Source: Corynebacterium hansenii
GTDB lineage: Bacteria > Actinomycetota > Actinomycetes > Mycobacteriales > Mycobacteriaceae
Length of the DNA: 64,000 bases
Direction: 5' to 3'
Assembly (NCBI RefSeq): GCF_030408795.1
Contig: NZ_CP047211.1
Coordinates: forward strand, 2,914,001-2,978,000
Part shown: piece after piece, positions 56,101 to 64,000 of the stretch
How the letters are laid out: every line of letters starts with the position of its first letter
How positions within the stretch are numbered: the first letter of the stretch is position 1
Translations under genes and position numbers: made by a program
Notes under the pieces: model-generated
What the model was told of the DNA's origin: nothing
The model's input: the letters and a program-made list of their open reading frames with translations, nothing else
The model's database searches: none

Positions 56101-58258
56101 GGATGGCGGTGATGCCGATCTGCGCGGACTCGAGGTCGTACGTGCGCTCGTCGTCGGCGATGAGCTCGAGCAGCGACCAGCCGACGGAATCGGCGATGAT
56201 CTCGTCGCACTTGGCCAGCGTCTCGGCGAAGACCGGCGACAGGGCCAGCAGGTCCTTGCCCATCTTGCGGTGCTGCGAGCCGTAGCCGGAGTAGATCCAC
56301 ACCGGCCCCTGGGCCAGCGGAGCATCCGCGGAGACGATGCCGGGGCCGGTCTTGCCCTCGGCGACGCGGCGCATGCCCTCGATCGCCGACGCGACGTCGG
56401 TGGCGGGCACGACGGCCTTGGAGCGACCGCGCGAGCGCGAGGCGAGGGTGCGGGCGACGTCGCCCAGATCCGCCTTGGGGTTGTCCTCCAGCCAGGACGC
56501 CAGGTCCTCGGCGGCCAGGCGGCGGCGCGACGGCAGCAGGCCGGACACCGGCAGCAGCGCGGGCATGCCGGCCTCGCGGGCGGCGGCCGCGTCGATCGGC
56601 GCGGTCTTCTCCTCCTGCGGCGGGGCCGCCGGCGGGGACGTCAGCACCACGTGCGCGTTGGTGCCGCCGAAACCGAAGCCGGAGACGCCGGCGACCTTGC
56701 GGCCGGAGTACTCGGGCCACTCGCGCGGATCCTCGACGACCTCCAGGCGGCCGCCGTCGAAGTCGATGTACGGGTTGGGGCCCGCGAAGTGCAGGGACGG
56801 CGGCAGGACGTCGTTGCGCATGGCCAGCACGACCTTGATCACGCCCGCGACGCCCGCGGCGGCCTCGGTGTGGCCGAAGTTCGTCTTGGCGCTGCCCAGC
56901 AGCGTCGGGTTGGCGGCGTCGCGACCGCGGCCGAGCACCGTGCCCAGGGCGGAGGCCTCGATGGGGTCGCCGAGGATGGTGCCGGTGCCGTGGGCCTCGA
57001 TGTAGTCCACGTCCTGCGGGCGGATGCCGGCATCGGCGTAGGCGCGGCGCAGCACGTCGACCTGCGCGTCCGGGTTCGGCGCCGTCAGGCCGTTGGAGCG
57101 GCCATCGGAGGTCACCGCGGTGCCCTTGATCACGGCGAGGACCTCGTCGCCGTCGGCCTCGGCGTCCTCCAGGCGCTTGAGCACCACGACGCCCGCGCCC
57201 TCGGCGCGGATCATGCCGCTGGCGTCGTCGGAGAACGCGTGGATGGCGCCGGTCTTCGAGAACACGCCGAGCTTGCCGAACGACAGCGTCGCGTGCGGCG
57301 ACACCAGCAGGTTCACGCCGCCGGCCACGGCCGCGTCGGCGTCGCCGTCGCGCAGGGCGCGCACGGCCTGGTGGATGGACACCAGCGACGACGAGCACGC
57401 GGTGTCCATGGTGATGGACGGCCCGCGGAAGTCGAAGGCGTAGGAGATGCGGTTGGCCAGGATCGACGGCGAGGAACCGGTCAGCGCGTAGGGGTGCGCC
57501 GTCGACGGGTCGGAGGCCATGAGCATGGCGTAGTCGTTCGTCGTCGAACCCATGAAGACGCCGACGGACTCGCCGCGCAGCTCGGAGGCCGGCAGGTGGG
57601 CGTTCTCCAGCGCTTCCCACGTCAGCTCGAGCAGGATCCGCTGCTGCGGGTCCATGTTCTCGACCTCGAGCGGCGACAGGCCGAAGAACTCGTTGTCGAA
57701 GCCCACGATGTCGTCGAGGTACCCGCCGCGCGTGTCGCACGACGCCATCTCGGCGGCCAGGTCGGCGTCGCCCTCGAACTCGGACCAGCGGCCCTCGGGC
57801 AGGTCGCCGGTGCCGGCGCGGCCGGCGACCAGCAGGTCCCACATTTCCCGGAGGTTGCCGGCGCCCGGGTAGCGGGCGGCCATGCCCACGACGGCGATGT
57901 CCATGTCCGTGAGCTTCTCGTCGCGGAGCCGGCGGGACCGGGCGGCCTCCGCGCCGGTCTGGAAGGCGTCGTACGCGGAGTCGTCGGGGTTGTCCACGTC
58001 GCCCTCGACCAGGCGCACCGCCAGCTTGGCGATGGTCGGGTACTCGTAGGCGATGGTCGCGTCGAGCCGGACGTCGAGCAGGCTCTCCAGCTCGCCCGAC
58101 AGGATGACGATGTCGCGGGAGGAGAGCCCGAATTCCTCCATCGGGCGCTCCGGCGTGACTTCCTCCGGCGTGAGGCCGGTGGTGGTGATCACCCAGTCGC
58201 GCAGCCATTCGCGCATTCGGGCGACCGTCATGCCGGATCGTCCCTTTTTGTCATCCAT
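53195..58258 (-). CDS. pks13: Polyketide synthase Pks13 (mycolic acid condensase)
   Basis: A 1687-residue condensing enzyme that joins two fatty chains to the alpha-alkyl beta-ketoester released on trehalose. Domains: N-terminal ACP with phosphopantetheine Ser47 (FGLSSRDIV); KS about 117-540 with Cys288 (DTACSSSLV), His423 (EAHGTGT) and His463 (NFGHTEAA); AT about 650-960 with Ser741 (AMSMGEIAAAYAAG) and His852; second ACP with Ser1224 (GLDSLMG); thioesterase from about 1420 with Ser1485 (GGWSFGGA). Ala/Gly-rich linkers flank ACP2 (1108-1190 and 1265-1330). The second contains the motif pair at 54178-54305. Expected length for corynebacteria. ATG 58258 lies 27 bp after fadD32. Confidence 0.97.
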   Translation of the reverse strand: MDDKKGRSGMTVARMREWLRDWVITTTGLTPEEVTPERPMEEFGLSSRDIVILSGELESLLDVRLDATIAYEYPTIAKLAVRLVEGDVDNPDDSAYDAFQTGAEAARSRRLRDEKLTDMDIAVVGMAARYPGAGNLREMWDLLVAGRAGTGDLPEGRWSEFEGDADLAAEMASCDTRGGYLDDIVGFDNEFFGLSPLEVENMDPQQRILLELTWEALENAHLPASELRGESVGVFMGSTTNDYAMLMASDPSTAHPYALTGSSPSILANRISYAFDFRGPSITMDTACSSSLVSIHQAVRALRDGDADAAVAGGVNLLVSPHATLSFGKLGVFSKTGAIHAFSDDASGMIRAEGAGVVVLKRLEDAEADGDEVLAVIKGTAVTSDGRSNGLTAPNPDAQVDVLRRAYADAGIRPQDVDYIEAHGTGTILGDPIEASALGTVLGRGRDAANPTLLGSAKTNFGHTEAAAGVAGVIKVVLAMRNDVLPPSLHFAGPNPYIDFDGGRLEVVEDPREWPEYSGRKVAGVSGFGFGGTNAHVVLTSPPAAPPQEEKTAPIDAAAAREAGMPALLPVSGLLPSRRRLAAEDLASWLEDNPKADLGDVARTLASRSRGRSKAVVPATDVASAIEGMRRVAEGKTGPGIVSADAPLAQGPVWIYSGYGSQHRKMGKDLLALSPVFAETLAKCDEIIADSVGWSLLELIADDERTYDLESAQIGITAIQIAQTDMMRALGAEPAAVVAMSMGEIAAAYAAGGLSLEESMRVACARSRLMGEGEAMLAEDEQGGMAMVELSVDELDELLAEHPEFAGVEPAVYAAPTMTTVGGPKPAIGALVEHLTGEGKMARPLAVKGAGHTSALDPLLGELWSECADVEPTPLSVPLFSSVDRGVTYQPGDVVHDADYFVRCTRQSVWFSDAVARACAAGYTTFVEFAPNPVALMPTMATAFAAGLPDAQLVHLLKRKESAGESLAAACATLYAHGHDIDLSALAGPGAYADLPGIHWRHQRFWTSARPSTGGRAKLPGSRTTLPGGDVAYSGDAATAPSIHAIIDAAIADSVPGATVLAVEEAGVLPASGELTTIVSRHPGGAVISVHVVEGGSTELLAKAGVATVPGTAAGGSAAGAAGAAGAPGASAAVAGVTPGGAAVGAESTAAGAPAGFGAAGRTPAAPGMPTAAGSAAVTAEPGWSPDSGVPVETHLRVIVGEAMGYDVDDLPLELPLIDLGLDSLMGMRIKNRVEHDFSIPPLQVQALRDASVADVITLVENLVAEAHAGGAPADSVSAVSADSDAASADSSADSSTAASADQAPAAATDAADGADAGVAKQGIGVPPRDASERMAFGTWATVVGAGAGGVTDALPALDDATADALAARLSERTGAEITVGDVRAAETIADLADTLRPHLEVEVEGNIRVLRERAEGSTKPAVFLFHPAGGSSAVYQPLVRRLPADAPVYGVERLEGDITERAAAYLEDIRERSAGLPVVLGGWSFGGALAYEVAHQLRGTGVEIAQILLLDTVQPSEKVPDTPEEMHARWDRYADFSKRTYGLDLPVPHDLLDQQGEEGLLTMLEQFLATADSSQHGLSGGVLEHQRASFVDNRILDQLDMTRWADVDVPVVLFRAERMHDGAIELEPRYATIDEDGGWSAIVEDLEIVHLRGDHLAVVDEPEISKVGSWLGARLNDLDAESGNGQ
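54178..54305. repeat. Pair of dispersed-motif copies in the pks13 linker region
   Basis: Inverted GCTTGACGACG (54178-54188) and direct GCTTTGCGACG (54295-54305), 106 bp apart, flank the linker between ACP2 and the thioesterase. They encode ALDDAT with a rare CTT and GVAKQG with a rare GCA. Confidence 0.85.
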
Positions 58259-58285
58259 CGTGGGCTTTGTCCTTAATAGTTCTGC

Positions 58286-60121
58286 TTACTCGAAACCGCC
58301 ATCGAGGTAGGCGGCGCGGGCCACTCGTCGCGCGATCTTACCGGCAGACGATCGCGGGAGTTCATCGATGCCCACGATGCGGATGTCCTCGGGCTGGATG
58401 CCGTGCGCCTTGGTCACGGCGGCGCGGATGGCGTCGATGGCGGCGGCATCTCCCGACGGGTCCTTCCGGAAGTCCCGCTCGGCGATGATCACCAGCTTTT
58501 CGACGTCGTCGCCCTCCACCGAGAAGGCGGCCACCACGGCCGGGCGGATGTGGTCCGAGGCCTCGGTGACGGTGGCCTCGATGTCCTGCGGGTAGTGGTT
58601 GCGGCCGGCGACGACCACGAGGTCCTTGATGCGGCCGGTGATGTGGATCTCGTCGTCGATGAAGACGCCGAGGTCGCCGGTGGCCATCCAGTCGGCGCCC
58701 TCGTCGACGCCCTCCGCGCGGGAGTCGGCGTCGCGGCGGGCGGCGAGCTTGTTGCCGAAGACCTGCGCCGACTGCTCGAGGTCGGTGAGGTAGCCCAGCG
58801 GGATGTTGTCGCCGTGGACCCACATCTCGCCGATCTGGCCGTCGGGGAGCTCGGTGCGGGTCTCGGGGTCGACGACGATGAGGTGCTGCGGCTTGGCCAC
58901 GGAACCGTTGGAGATCAGCGGCACGGCGTCGGCGGAGCCGGCCTCGACGCGCTCGGGCACGCCGGCGTTGAGGGACTCGCGGGACACCCAGGCCACGCGC
59001 GGGCGCTCGGGGCCCTGGGGCAGGGTGACCAGCAGGGTCGCCTCGGTCAGGCCGTAGCCGGGGCGGATGGCGTTCGTCGACAAGCCGAACTTCTCGAAGT
59101 TCTCGCGGAACTCGCGGACCGCCTTCTCGGTGACCGGCTCGGAGCCGACGATGAGGCCGTCGACGTTGGACAGGTCCAGGTCGGAGCCCTCCTCCGGCAC
59201 GGCGAACCGGTTGGCCAGCTCGAGGGCGAAGTTCGGCACGACGGTGTAGATGTTGACGTCGTCGTCGCCGCGCTTGTCCATCTGCTCGATCCAGCGCTCG
59301 GGGTGCTGGATGAAGTCGCGCGGGGTCATGATGTCGAACGGCAGGCCCAGGGCGGTGACGAACGCGCCGAGGACGATGCCCATGTTGTGGTGCAGCGGCA
59401 GCCACGTCACCAGGCGCAGCGGCAGCTGCAGGTGGGCGGCGGAGATGACCTGGAAGACGTTGGACAGGATGGAGCGCCCGGCGATGCGGACGCCCTCCGG
59501 GGTGCGCGAGGAGCCGGAGGTGAACAGCAGCACGGCGTCCTTCTCCAGCTGCGGCGCGTACTTGGCGTCCTCGGCGGGCGAGACGAAGTTGTCGGCCAGC
59601 GAGTCGGGCAGGGCGTCGACGGTGAGCACTCGGGGGCGCTCCGCCGCGGGGCGGGACGCGAAGATGGAGCGGACGGCGGCGGCGGAATGCTTGTTGGTCA
59701 GCACCACGTTCGGCGGGGCGGCGGCGAGGACGGCGTTGAGGTGGTCGCCGTGGCCGGGCTCGGTGGGGTCGTACAGCGGCATGGCCACCTGGCAGGCGTA
59801 CTGGGCGCCGAGGAAGCCGAAGAGGTACTCGGGGCTGTTGCCCATGAGCAGCGCGACGCGGTCGCCGGGCTCGCCGACCTGCTGCAGGCGGGCGGCGACG
59901 GCCTTGATCCGGCGGTTGACCTCCGCGCGGGTGTAGGTGACCAGTTCGCCGTCGCGCGATCGGGAGTAATCATGGAAGGCGATCTGCTGAAGGTCGGTCT
60001 CGCCCTTCATCGTGTTGATCTGCCACATCATCTCGGACAGGTTCGGCACGGACATGTCCTCGGGGAAGGCGAAGTTGCCTTCGGCATCGATGAACTGGCC
60101 CATCAGCATGCTCAGATCCAT
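58286..60121 (-). CDS. fadD32: Long-chain fatty-acyl-AMP ligase FadD32
   Basis: A 611-residue adenylate-forming enzyme that activates the meromycolic-type chain as acyl-AMP and loads it onto the N-terminal ACP of Pks13. The P-loop-like motif is AVLLFTSGSSRTPEGV. The adenylation core includes RPGYGLTEATLLVT, and the hinge region has DWMATGDLGVFID. The C-terminal lysine motif is ELPRSSAGKIARRVARAAYLDG. ATG 60121 has RBS GAGGAG 5 bp away; the longer frame is not protein-like. First gene of the fadD32-pks13-accD4 operon, with a 298-bp gap upstream that may hold its own promoter. Confidence 0.96.
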   Translation of the reverse strand: MDLSMLMGQFIDAEGNFAFPEDMSVPNLSEMMWQINTMKGETDLQQIAFHDYSRSRDGELVTYTRAEVNRRIKAVAARLQQVGEPGDRVALLMGNSPEYLFGFLGAQYACQVAMPLYDPTEPGHGDHLNAVLAAAPPNVVLTNKHSAAAVRSIFASRPAAERPRVLTVDALPDSLADNFVSPAEDAKYAPQLEKDAVLLFTSGSSRTPEGVRIAGRSILSNVFQVISAAHLQLPLRLVTWLPLHHNMGIVLGAFVTALGLPFDIMTPRDFIQHPERWIEQMDKRGDDDVNIYTVVPNFALELANRFAVPEEGSDLDLSNVDGLIVGSEPVTEKAVREFRENFEKFGLSTNAIRPGYGLTEATLLVTLPQGPERPRVAWVSRESLNAGVPERVEAGSADAVPLISNGSVAKPQHLIVVDPETRTELPDGQIGEMWVHGDNIPLGYLTDLEQSAQVFGNKLAARRDADSRAEGVDEGADWMATGDLGVFIDDEIHITGRIKDLVVVAGRNHYPQDIEATVTEASDHIRPAVVAAFSVEGDDVEKLVIIAERDFRKDPSGDAAAIDAIRAAVTKAHGIQPEDIRIVGIDELPRSSAGKIARRVARAAYLDGGFE

Positions 60122-60365
60122 GGTGCTCCTCGTGTTCTTGCGTCGTCTCTGGTGTTTTGTCGCGCTCTTGGCCCAATACGTTACCGACCCGTTATTTTTT
60201 CGGACGGTGGCGCGCCGCCGGTCGAATCGGTCCACCGTCGGCTGGGGCAACGCTAGCGCACATTACTTTCGGCGCTGAAAACCGTATGCGGTCGGCGTGC
60301 CATAAGTCACGTAACGGGTGTAAACGGGTGTGACTGTTGGGACGTGCGTGACGCAGGGTTTTCTT

Positions 60366-60376
60366 GCTTGACGACG
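60366..60376 (+). repeat. Dispersed 11-bp motif, GCTTGACGACG, intergenic copy
   Basis: Exact copy in the fadD32-upstream gap. It is next to an imperfect hairpin (CCGCACACC-GTAAA-GGCGTGCGG, 60383-60405) just after the Rv3802c-like stop, which may be a weak terminator. Confidence 0.8.
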
Positions 60377-60419
60377 AATCACCGCACACCGTAAAGGCGT
60401 GCGGGAGCGGGGATTCGGC

Positions 60420-61340
60420 CTACCGGCGGTCGGCCAGCGCCCCGTCGATGAGCCCGCGGGCCCAATTTTCGGTCCACGCGACCGCGGTCGTGCCCGGGAT
60501 GATGTTCGGGTTGTCCGCGTAGGTGGCGTGCACGCCGTTGGCCGCGACGAACTCCTGGGCGCGCGCCACCGCGTCGCCGATGCCCGGAGGCGCGTCGCAC
60601 ACGGTGTCGCCGGGGGCGCAGATGTCCTGCACGCGGTCGTTGAGTTCGCCGAAGCCCTGGCGGGGGCCGCGCATGGTCGCGCCCGGCACGATCGGCTGCA
60701 CCAGCAGCCCCACCGGGGCGAGGGCGATCTCCGCGCCGACGCCGGCGACGGGGTTGCCCGGGATGACGCCCTTGCCGCCCTCGCGGCGGCCGTCGGCGAG
60801 CAGGGCCACGCCCAGCACGCGCTCGGCGGGCACCGGGCCGGCGCCGTTGCCGATCTGCTCCGCCATGTCGCCCATGATCACCGCGCCCTGCGAGAAGCCC
60901 ATCAGGATGAACCCGGTCTGCGGGCAATCCTTGTGGGTCGCCGCCATCTCCTCCTGGATGCGGGCACGGCCCTCGGCCTGCGAGTCGTCGTAGGTCATCT
61001 CGTGCTGCGCGTGGATGTTGCGGAACTGCGCGGTGTACGGGACCGTCCACACCTTGACGTCGTCGGGCGAGTACGCCGCCTGCAGGGGCGCGGACGCCTT
61101 GAGGATCAGCGAGTTCGGGTTCGCCCCGGGGTTGATCGGGTCATCGTCGGCACGCGATTCCCACGTGCCGGGCGCGGCGATGACCTCCACCGAGGGGCAC
61201 CACTCCGGCTGGCGGGCCCCGGTGCCCGGGCCCGGCATGCCGGGCTGGCCCACCTGCGATTGGCGCAGCCATTGGCCGACGCCGGCGACGATGGCGACGA
61301 CGAGGACGATGACGGCGAGCAGGGTGAGCGTTTTGCGCAT
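60420..61340 (-). CDS. Cutinase-fold hydrolase, Rv3802c-like
   Basis: A 306-residue exported protein with an N-terminal membrane anchor (residues 5-22, LTLLAVIVLVVAIVAGVG) and a cutinase-like domain. The nucleophile is Ser150 in ILMGFSQGAVIMGDMA. The catalytic Asp/His region is DICAPGDTVCDAPPG, with paired cysteines. The M. tuberculosis orthologue (phospholipase/thioesterase, essential) is always encoded beside fadD32. Role in mycolate metabolism is inferred from this. ATG 61340 was preferred over the TTG at 61352; it lies 5 bp after the DUF732 gene stop, so they are co-transcribed. Confidence 0.9.
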   Translation of the reverse strand: MRKTLTLLAVIVLVVAIVAGVGQWLRQSQVGQPGMPGPGTGARQPEWCPSVEVIAAPGTWESRADDDPINPGANPNSLILKASAPLQAAYSPDDVKVWTVPYTAQFRNIHAQHEMTYDDSQAEGRARIQEEMAATHKDCPQTGFILMGFSQGAVIMGDMAEQIGNGAGPVPAERVLGVALLADGRREGGKGVIPGNPVAGVGAEIALAPVGLLVQPIVPGATMRGPRQGFGELNDRVQDICAPGDTVCDAPPGIGDAVARAQEFVAANGVHATYADNPNIIPGTTAVAWTENWARGLIDGALADRR

Positions 61341-61345
61341 GCCCG

Positions 61346-61855
61346 TTAGCAATACGCCGATTCGGCCGCTTTCGCAATCGATCCCGCCACGGCGTCCGCG
61401 TCCTTCTTGGTCCGCTCCTGGGCGATGACCTGTCCGGCGACGGCGTCGACGACCGCGGCGTCGGCTTCCGACTTCTTGTCCGATCCGGCCCGGCAGTGCA
61501 CGTGACCGGCGGCGATGAGCTGATCTTCCGCCCCTTCGACGTCGATGCCGTCGGCGATGAGCGCGTCGAGGTACTTCTCGTCGTCGCGGGACAGGGGCAT
61601 GCGCCCGTCGGGGGCCGAGCTGGCGCGCGAGGCGCCGGGCTCGGTGATGTCCCGCTCACCCGACTCGCGCGCCGAGGTCCGCGGCGTCTCCGATTCGCCG
61701 CTCTTGGGCGTGCTCGTCGCGGAACTCTGTGTCTCCGTGGCGGACGGGGTCTTGGTCACCTCGGACGACTCGACCGTGGAATCGCCGCATGCGGCCAGGA
61801 CCAGGGTGCCGGCGCCGAGCAGCGCGAGGACCGTGGCGCGGATGCGCGCGCTCAT
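61346..61855 (-). CDS. DUF732 lipoprotein
   Basis: A 169-residue lipoprotein: signal LALLGAGTLVLAAC with lipobox LAAC and anchor Cys23. A Ser/Thr/Glu-rich linker of about 70 residues follows. The DUF732 domain is near the C-terminus (DDEKYLDALIADGIDVEGAEDQLIAAGHVHCRAG, and a final Cys in AESAYC, likely forming a disulfide). It overlaps the mycolyltransferase stop by ATGA. C. glutamicum has a secreted protein at the same place. Function unknown; probably an accessory to the mycolyltransferase or cutinase-like neighbour. Confidence 0.88.
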   Translation of the reverse strand: MSARIRATVLALLGAGTLVLAACGDSTVESSEVTKTPSATETQSSATSTPKSGESETPRTSARESGERDITEPGASRASSAPDGRMPLSRDDEKYLDALIADGIDVEGAEDQLIAAGHVHCRAGSDKKSEADAAVVDAVAGQVIAQERTKKDADAVAGSIAKAAESAYC

Positions 61856-63918
61856 CGCCGGACCTCCTCGATCTTCCCGTTGATCTGGCGGATCCAGCCG
61901 CCCTGGAATTCCTGCTCCAGGCCTCCGGCCGGGATCTGCTTCTGCGGGCCCGTGGGGTAGCCGAACGGGCCGTTTTCCCAGCCCGTCGAGCCCCAGTGGT
62001 CCATGATGTCGCCGTGCGGTACCGCGTGGGCGCCGGACTCCGGCGACCAGTAGACGGAGCCGTGCTCGAAGCGCTGGAACTTGCCGCCGCGGATGTCCAG
62101 CTCGCCGGTCTGGGCGAAGCCCAGCGGCCCCTCGGGCCCGTTGCCCGCCTTGTAGGCGGCCCCGATGGCGCCGAGGACGATCTGCGGGAGCCCGGCGGCG
62201 GGCTTGACGATTTGCCCGCCCTCGAAGTCCTGCACCACGCCGCCGGGGACGTCGCGGCGGTCGGAGGTCGGGTAGCCGAGGCGGCCCTTCTCCCAGCCCT
62301 CGTTGCCCCACATGTTCATGAAGTCGCCCATGACCAGGTGCGCGCCGAGCTCGGGCGTCCAGTAGATGGACCCGTGCTCGAAGTGGACGAAGCGGCCGAC
62401 GCCGTCGGGCGTGGTCATCTCGCTGGTCTTCGGGTAACCCAGCGGCGACTCCGGGCCGCCGGCCTCGTGGTAGCGGGCGCCGATGCGGCCCCACACGAAC
62501 TGGGCGCCGGTGAGGGGGTGCCAGTAGGCGCGGCCGTTGGTGAAGTCCTGCGCGCGGCCGCCGTTGGCCGTGTCGTACTCGGGCGACAGGCACGCGCCCA
62601 TGTTGTCGAAGCTCTTGATGCGCTCGGCGATGGCTCCGCCCACGATGCAATTGGCTCCCCGGTCCTCGTCGGAAAGCTGCAGTGCGTCGGCGATCTGCGG
62701 CCAGGCCTGGTTCATCTCGAACTGCCAGTAGGGCCACGAGTGCGTGCCGGATTCGCGGATCTTGACGGTGACCGGGACCTTCGCGGCGCGTGCGCGCTGG
62801 GCGAAGGTCTCGGTGGTCATGCGCGCGATGACCTCCAGGCCGAAGCCCGCGGTGTTCTGCGGCAGGCCGGGGAACTGCGTCGACGGCACGTCCCACTGGC
62901 CGGTGTTGCCGCTGCCCGCGGAGGCGTAGAGCGACATGCCCTTCAGCTTGGCCACGTTCTCCTTGGGGTCGTTGTCCTTCCACCGGGGCGAATCCACCGG
63001 GCCCCACATCTTCGTGGCGTCGTAGCCGCCGGCCTCGCGCATGGCCTGGCCGATGGCGGCGGGCATGCCGCGGCTGGAAGTGTCCAGGTAGCCGGAGAAG
63101 CTGCCGGCGAAGCGGAACAGATCCGGGTGGTGCGCCGCCAGGTTGAACGCGGCGGTGCCGCCCATGGACAGGCCGACGACCGCGCGGTCCTCGTTGGCGC
63201 GCCAGCCCTCGCGCAGCACGGGTACCAGCTCATCGACGAGGAACGACTCCCACTGGTAGTTCTTGCCGTTGTCCGGCTCGTTCCAGTTGGTGTAGAACGA
63301 CGACTCGCCGCCGACGGGCATGGCCACGATGACGTTCTTGTCGGCGTAGTAGCGCTCGATGTTCGTCTCCAGCGCCCAGCCGTTCCAGTCGTCTCGGGCG
63401 CGCATGCCGTCGAGATGCCAGATCGTCGGGAACGTCCGGCCCGGGTCGCGGTTCCAGTCGCGCGGCAGCAGCAGATCCACCTTGATCGGTTCGCCGGGCA
63501 TGGCGGCGGACTTGATGTGCAGCATCACGCGGCGCTCGGTGAGCCACTGCACCTTCTCCACCTCGACGGAGCCGGGCAGGTTCGGCAGCTTCTGCTCGGT
63601 CTCGCGGATGGGGGCCGGCTGTTCGCCGGGCCGGGGCTCGGGGGTCCACAGCGAGGACTGCATGGGCAGGGCGTCGGCGCCGGCACCGGCATCGTTGCCT
63701 TGGCTTGACGACGGCTCCCGCCCCGCCGGGGAGCCGGAGGGCTCCGCGGACCGCGACGCGCTCGTGGAGGGGGCGGAGGAGGCCGGTTTCTGCGACTGCG
63801 AACCCGCGGGGGACGCGTGCGCCGGGACTCCGGCGAGCGTCAGCGCCAGCGGGATCGCCGTGAGGACGGCGAGCACCCGGGAGCGGAGGCCCCGGGGGGA
63901 GTGTGCGGTATCTCGCAT
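61852..63918 (-). CDS. cop1: Mycolyltransferase with C-terminal LGFP repeats (PS1/Cop1 type)
   Basis: A 688-residue secreted esterase-fold enzyme that transfers mycolate from TMM to arabinogalactan or another TMM. The signal peptide ends AHA (residue 35). A Ser/Pro/Gln-rich linker to about residue 85 contains a GCTTGACGACG copy (63703-63713). The Ag85-like domain follows with Ser251 (VVGLSMGGTAAFN) and His393 (GTHSWPYWQFEM). Four LGFP-type repeats centred on residues 493, 547, 599 and 652 bind the envelope. This repeat tail is typical of corynebacterial PS1 and absent from mycobacterial Ag85. First gene of the downstream lipoprotein/cutinase-like set. Confidence 0.95.
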   Translation of the reverse strand: MRDTAHSPRGLRSRVLAVLTAIPLALTLAGVPAHASPAGSQSQKPASSAPSTSASRSAEPSGSPAGREPSSSQGNDAGAGADALPMQSSLWTPEPRPGEQPAPIRETEQKLPNLPGSVEVEKVQWLTERRVMLHIKSAAMPGEPIKVDLLLPRDWNRDPGRTFPTIWHLDGMRARDDWNGWALETNIERYYADKNVIVAMPVGGESSFYTNWNEPDNGKNYQWESFLVDELVPVLREGWRANEDRAVVGLSMGGTAAFNLAAHHPDLFRFAGSFSGYLDTSSRGMPAAIGQAMREAGGYDATKMWGPVDSPRWKDNDPKENVAKLKGMSLYASAGSGNTGQWDVPSTQFPGLPQNTAGFGLEVIARMTTETFAQRARAAKVPVTVKIRESGTHSWPYWQFEMNQAWPQIADALQLSDEDRGANCIVGGAIAERIKSFDNMGACLSPEYDTANGGRAQDFTNGRAYWHPLTGAQFVWGRIGARYHEAGGPESPLGYPKTSEMTTPDGVGRFVHFEHGSIYWTPELGAHLVMGDFMNMWGNEGWEKGRLGYPTSDRRDVPGGVVQDFEGGQIVKPAAGLPQIVLGAIGAAYKAGNGPEGPLGFAQTGELDIRGGKFQRFEHGSVYWSPESGAHAVPHGDIMDHWGSTGWENGPFGYPTGPQKQIPAGGLEQEFQGGWIRQINGKIEEVRR

Positions 63919-64000
63919 GATGAGGGCTTTCCCTTACAAGTAAACGTGTCGTGTCCGGTGTCCAACCGCGGCGAACCCCGCCGATGGGCGCGGCACGCGG

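Overview
The window is high-GC actinobacterial DNA. It carries the mycolic-acid condensation cluster (fadD32-pks13-accD4), an LGFP-repeat mycolyltransferase of the PS1/Cop1 type, an MmpL3-type trehalose monomycolate exporter, and the acetyltransferase/methyltransferase cluster that supports it. This combination and order point to a mycolate-containing Corynebacterium. The species cannot be fixed from sequence alone. At least nine genes appear leaderless, with a TANNNT-like -10 hexamer 6-8 bp before the start codon, as is common in this order.

Layout. 1-2.7 kb: the 3' end of an AlkD-like repair gene, a DUF4274 protein and UDP-glucose dehydrogenase. 2.9-6.2 kb: a four-gene osmoprotectant ABC transporter operon with ATGA overlaps throughout. 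6.4-10.2 kb: dCTP deaminase, tRNA-Gly(CCC), a DUF2262 protein, a GyrI-like protein, a methyltransferase behind a CsoR-like palindrome, and a universal stress protein. 10.3-20.9 kb: an envelope block matching M. tuberculosis Rv0236A/Rv0236c and Rv0224c-Rv0228 (DUF2613, AftD, TmaT-like acyltransferase, DUF3068, large membrane protein, GT4, MtrP-like methyltransferase). Two convergent gene pairs here overlap at their 3' ends. 21.1-24.9 kb: fadA-fadB beta-oxidation. 25.4-32.4 kb: a secreted GDSL hydrolase, a GNAT remnant, and betB-betT divergent from betA (choline to glycine betaine). 32.4-35.7 kb: tandem repeats, a carboxymuconolactone-decarboxylase-like protein and a DUF222/HNH endonuclease with an SOS-type box at its start. 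35.8-39.8 kb: flavohemoglobin, NsrR and PEP carboxykinase.

39.9-42.5 kb is an accessory-looking insert between pck and trmB: a DUF6802 protein, tandem repeats, and a three-ORF set including a 37-codon ORF made of decapeptide repeats that was too short for ordinary gene calling. 42.7-48.5 kb: trmB, a NYN-domain protein, mmpL3, a flippase-like protein and DUF3054. 48.7-51.5 kb: a peptide transporter, a strongly folded repeat element and a TM2 protein. 51.6-63.9 kb, all on the minus strand: mycolyltransferase, DUF732 lipoprotein, Rv3802c-like hydrolase, fadD32, pks13, accD4. Together the last two blocks make mycolate, load it on trehalose, modify and export TMM, and transfer it to the wall.

The most unexpected signal is a dispersed 11-bp motif. 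It occurs as GCTTGACGACG (13 copies) and GCTTTGCGACG (8 copies), plus two GCTTTACGACG, on both strands, in genes and between them. In genes it often forces rare codons (CTT, GCA, TTG) or sits in low-complexity linkers. I do not recognise it as a described element.
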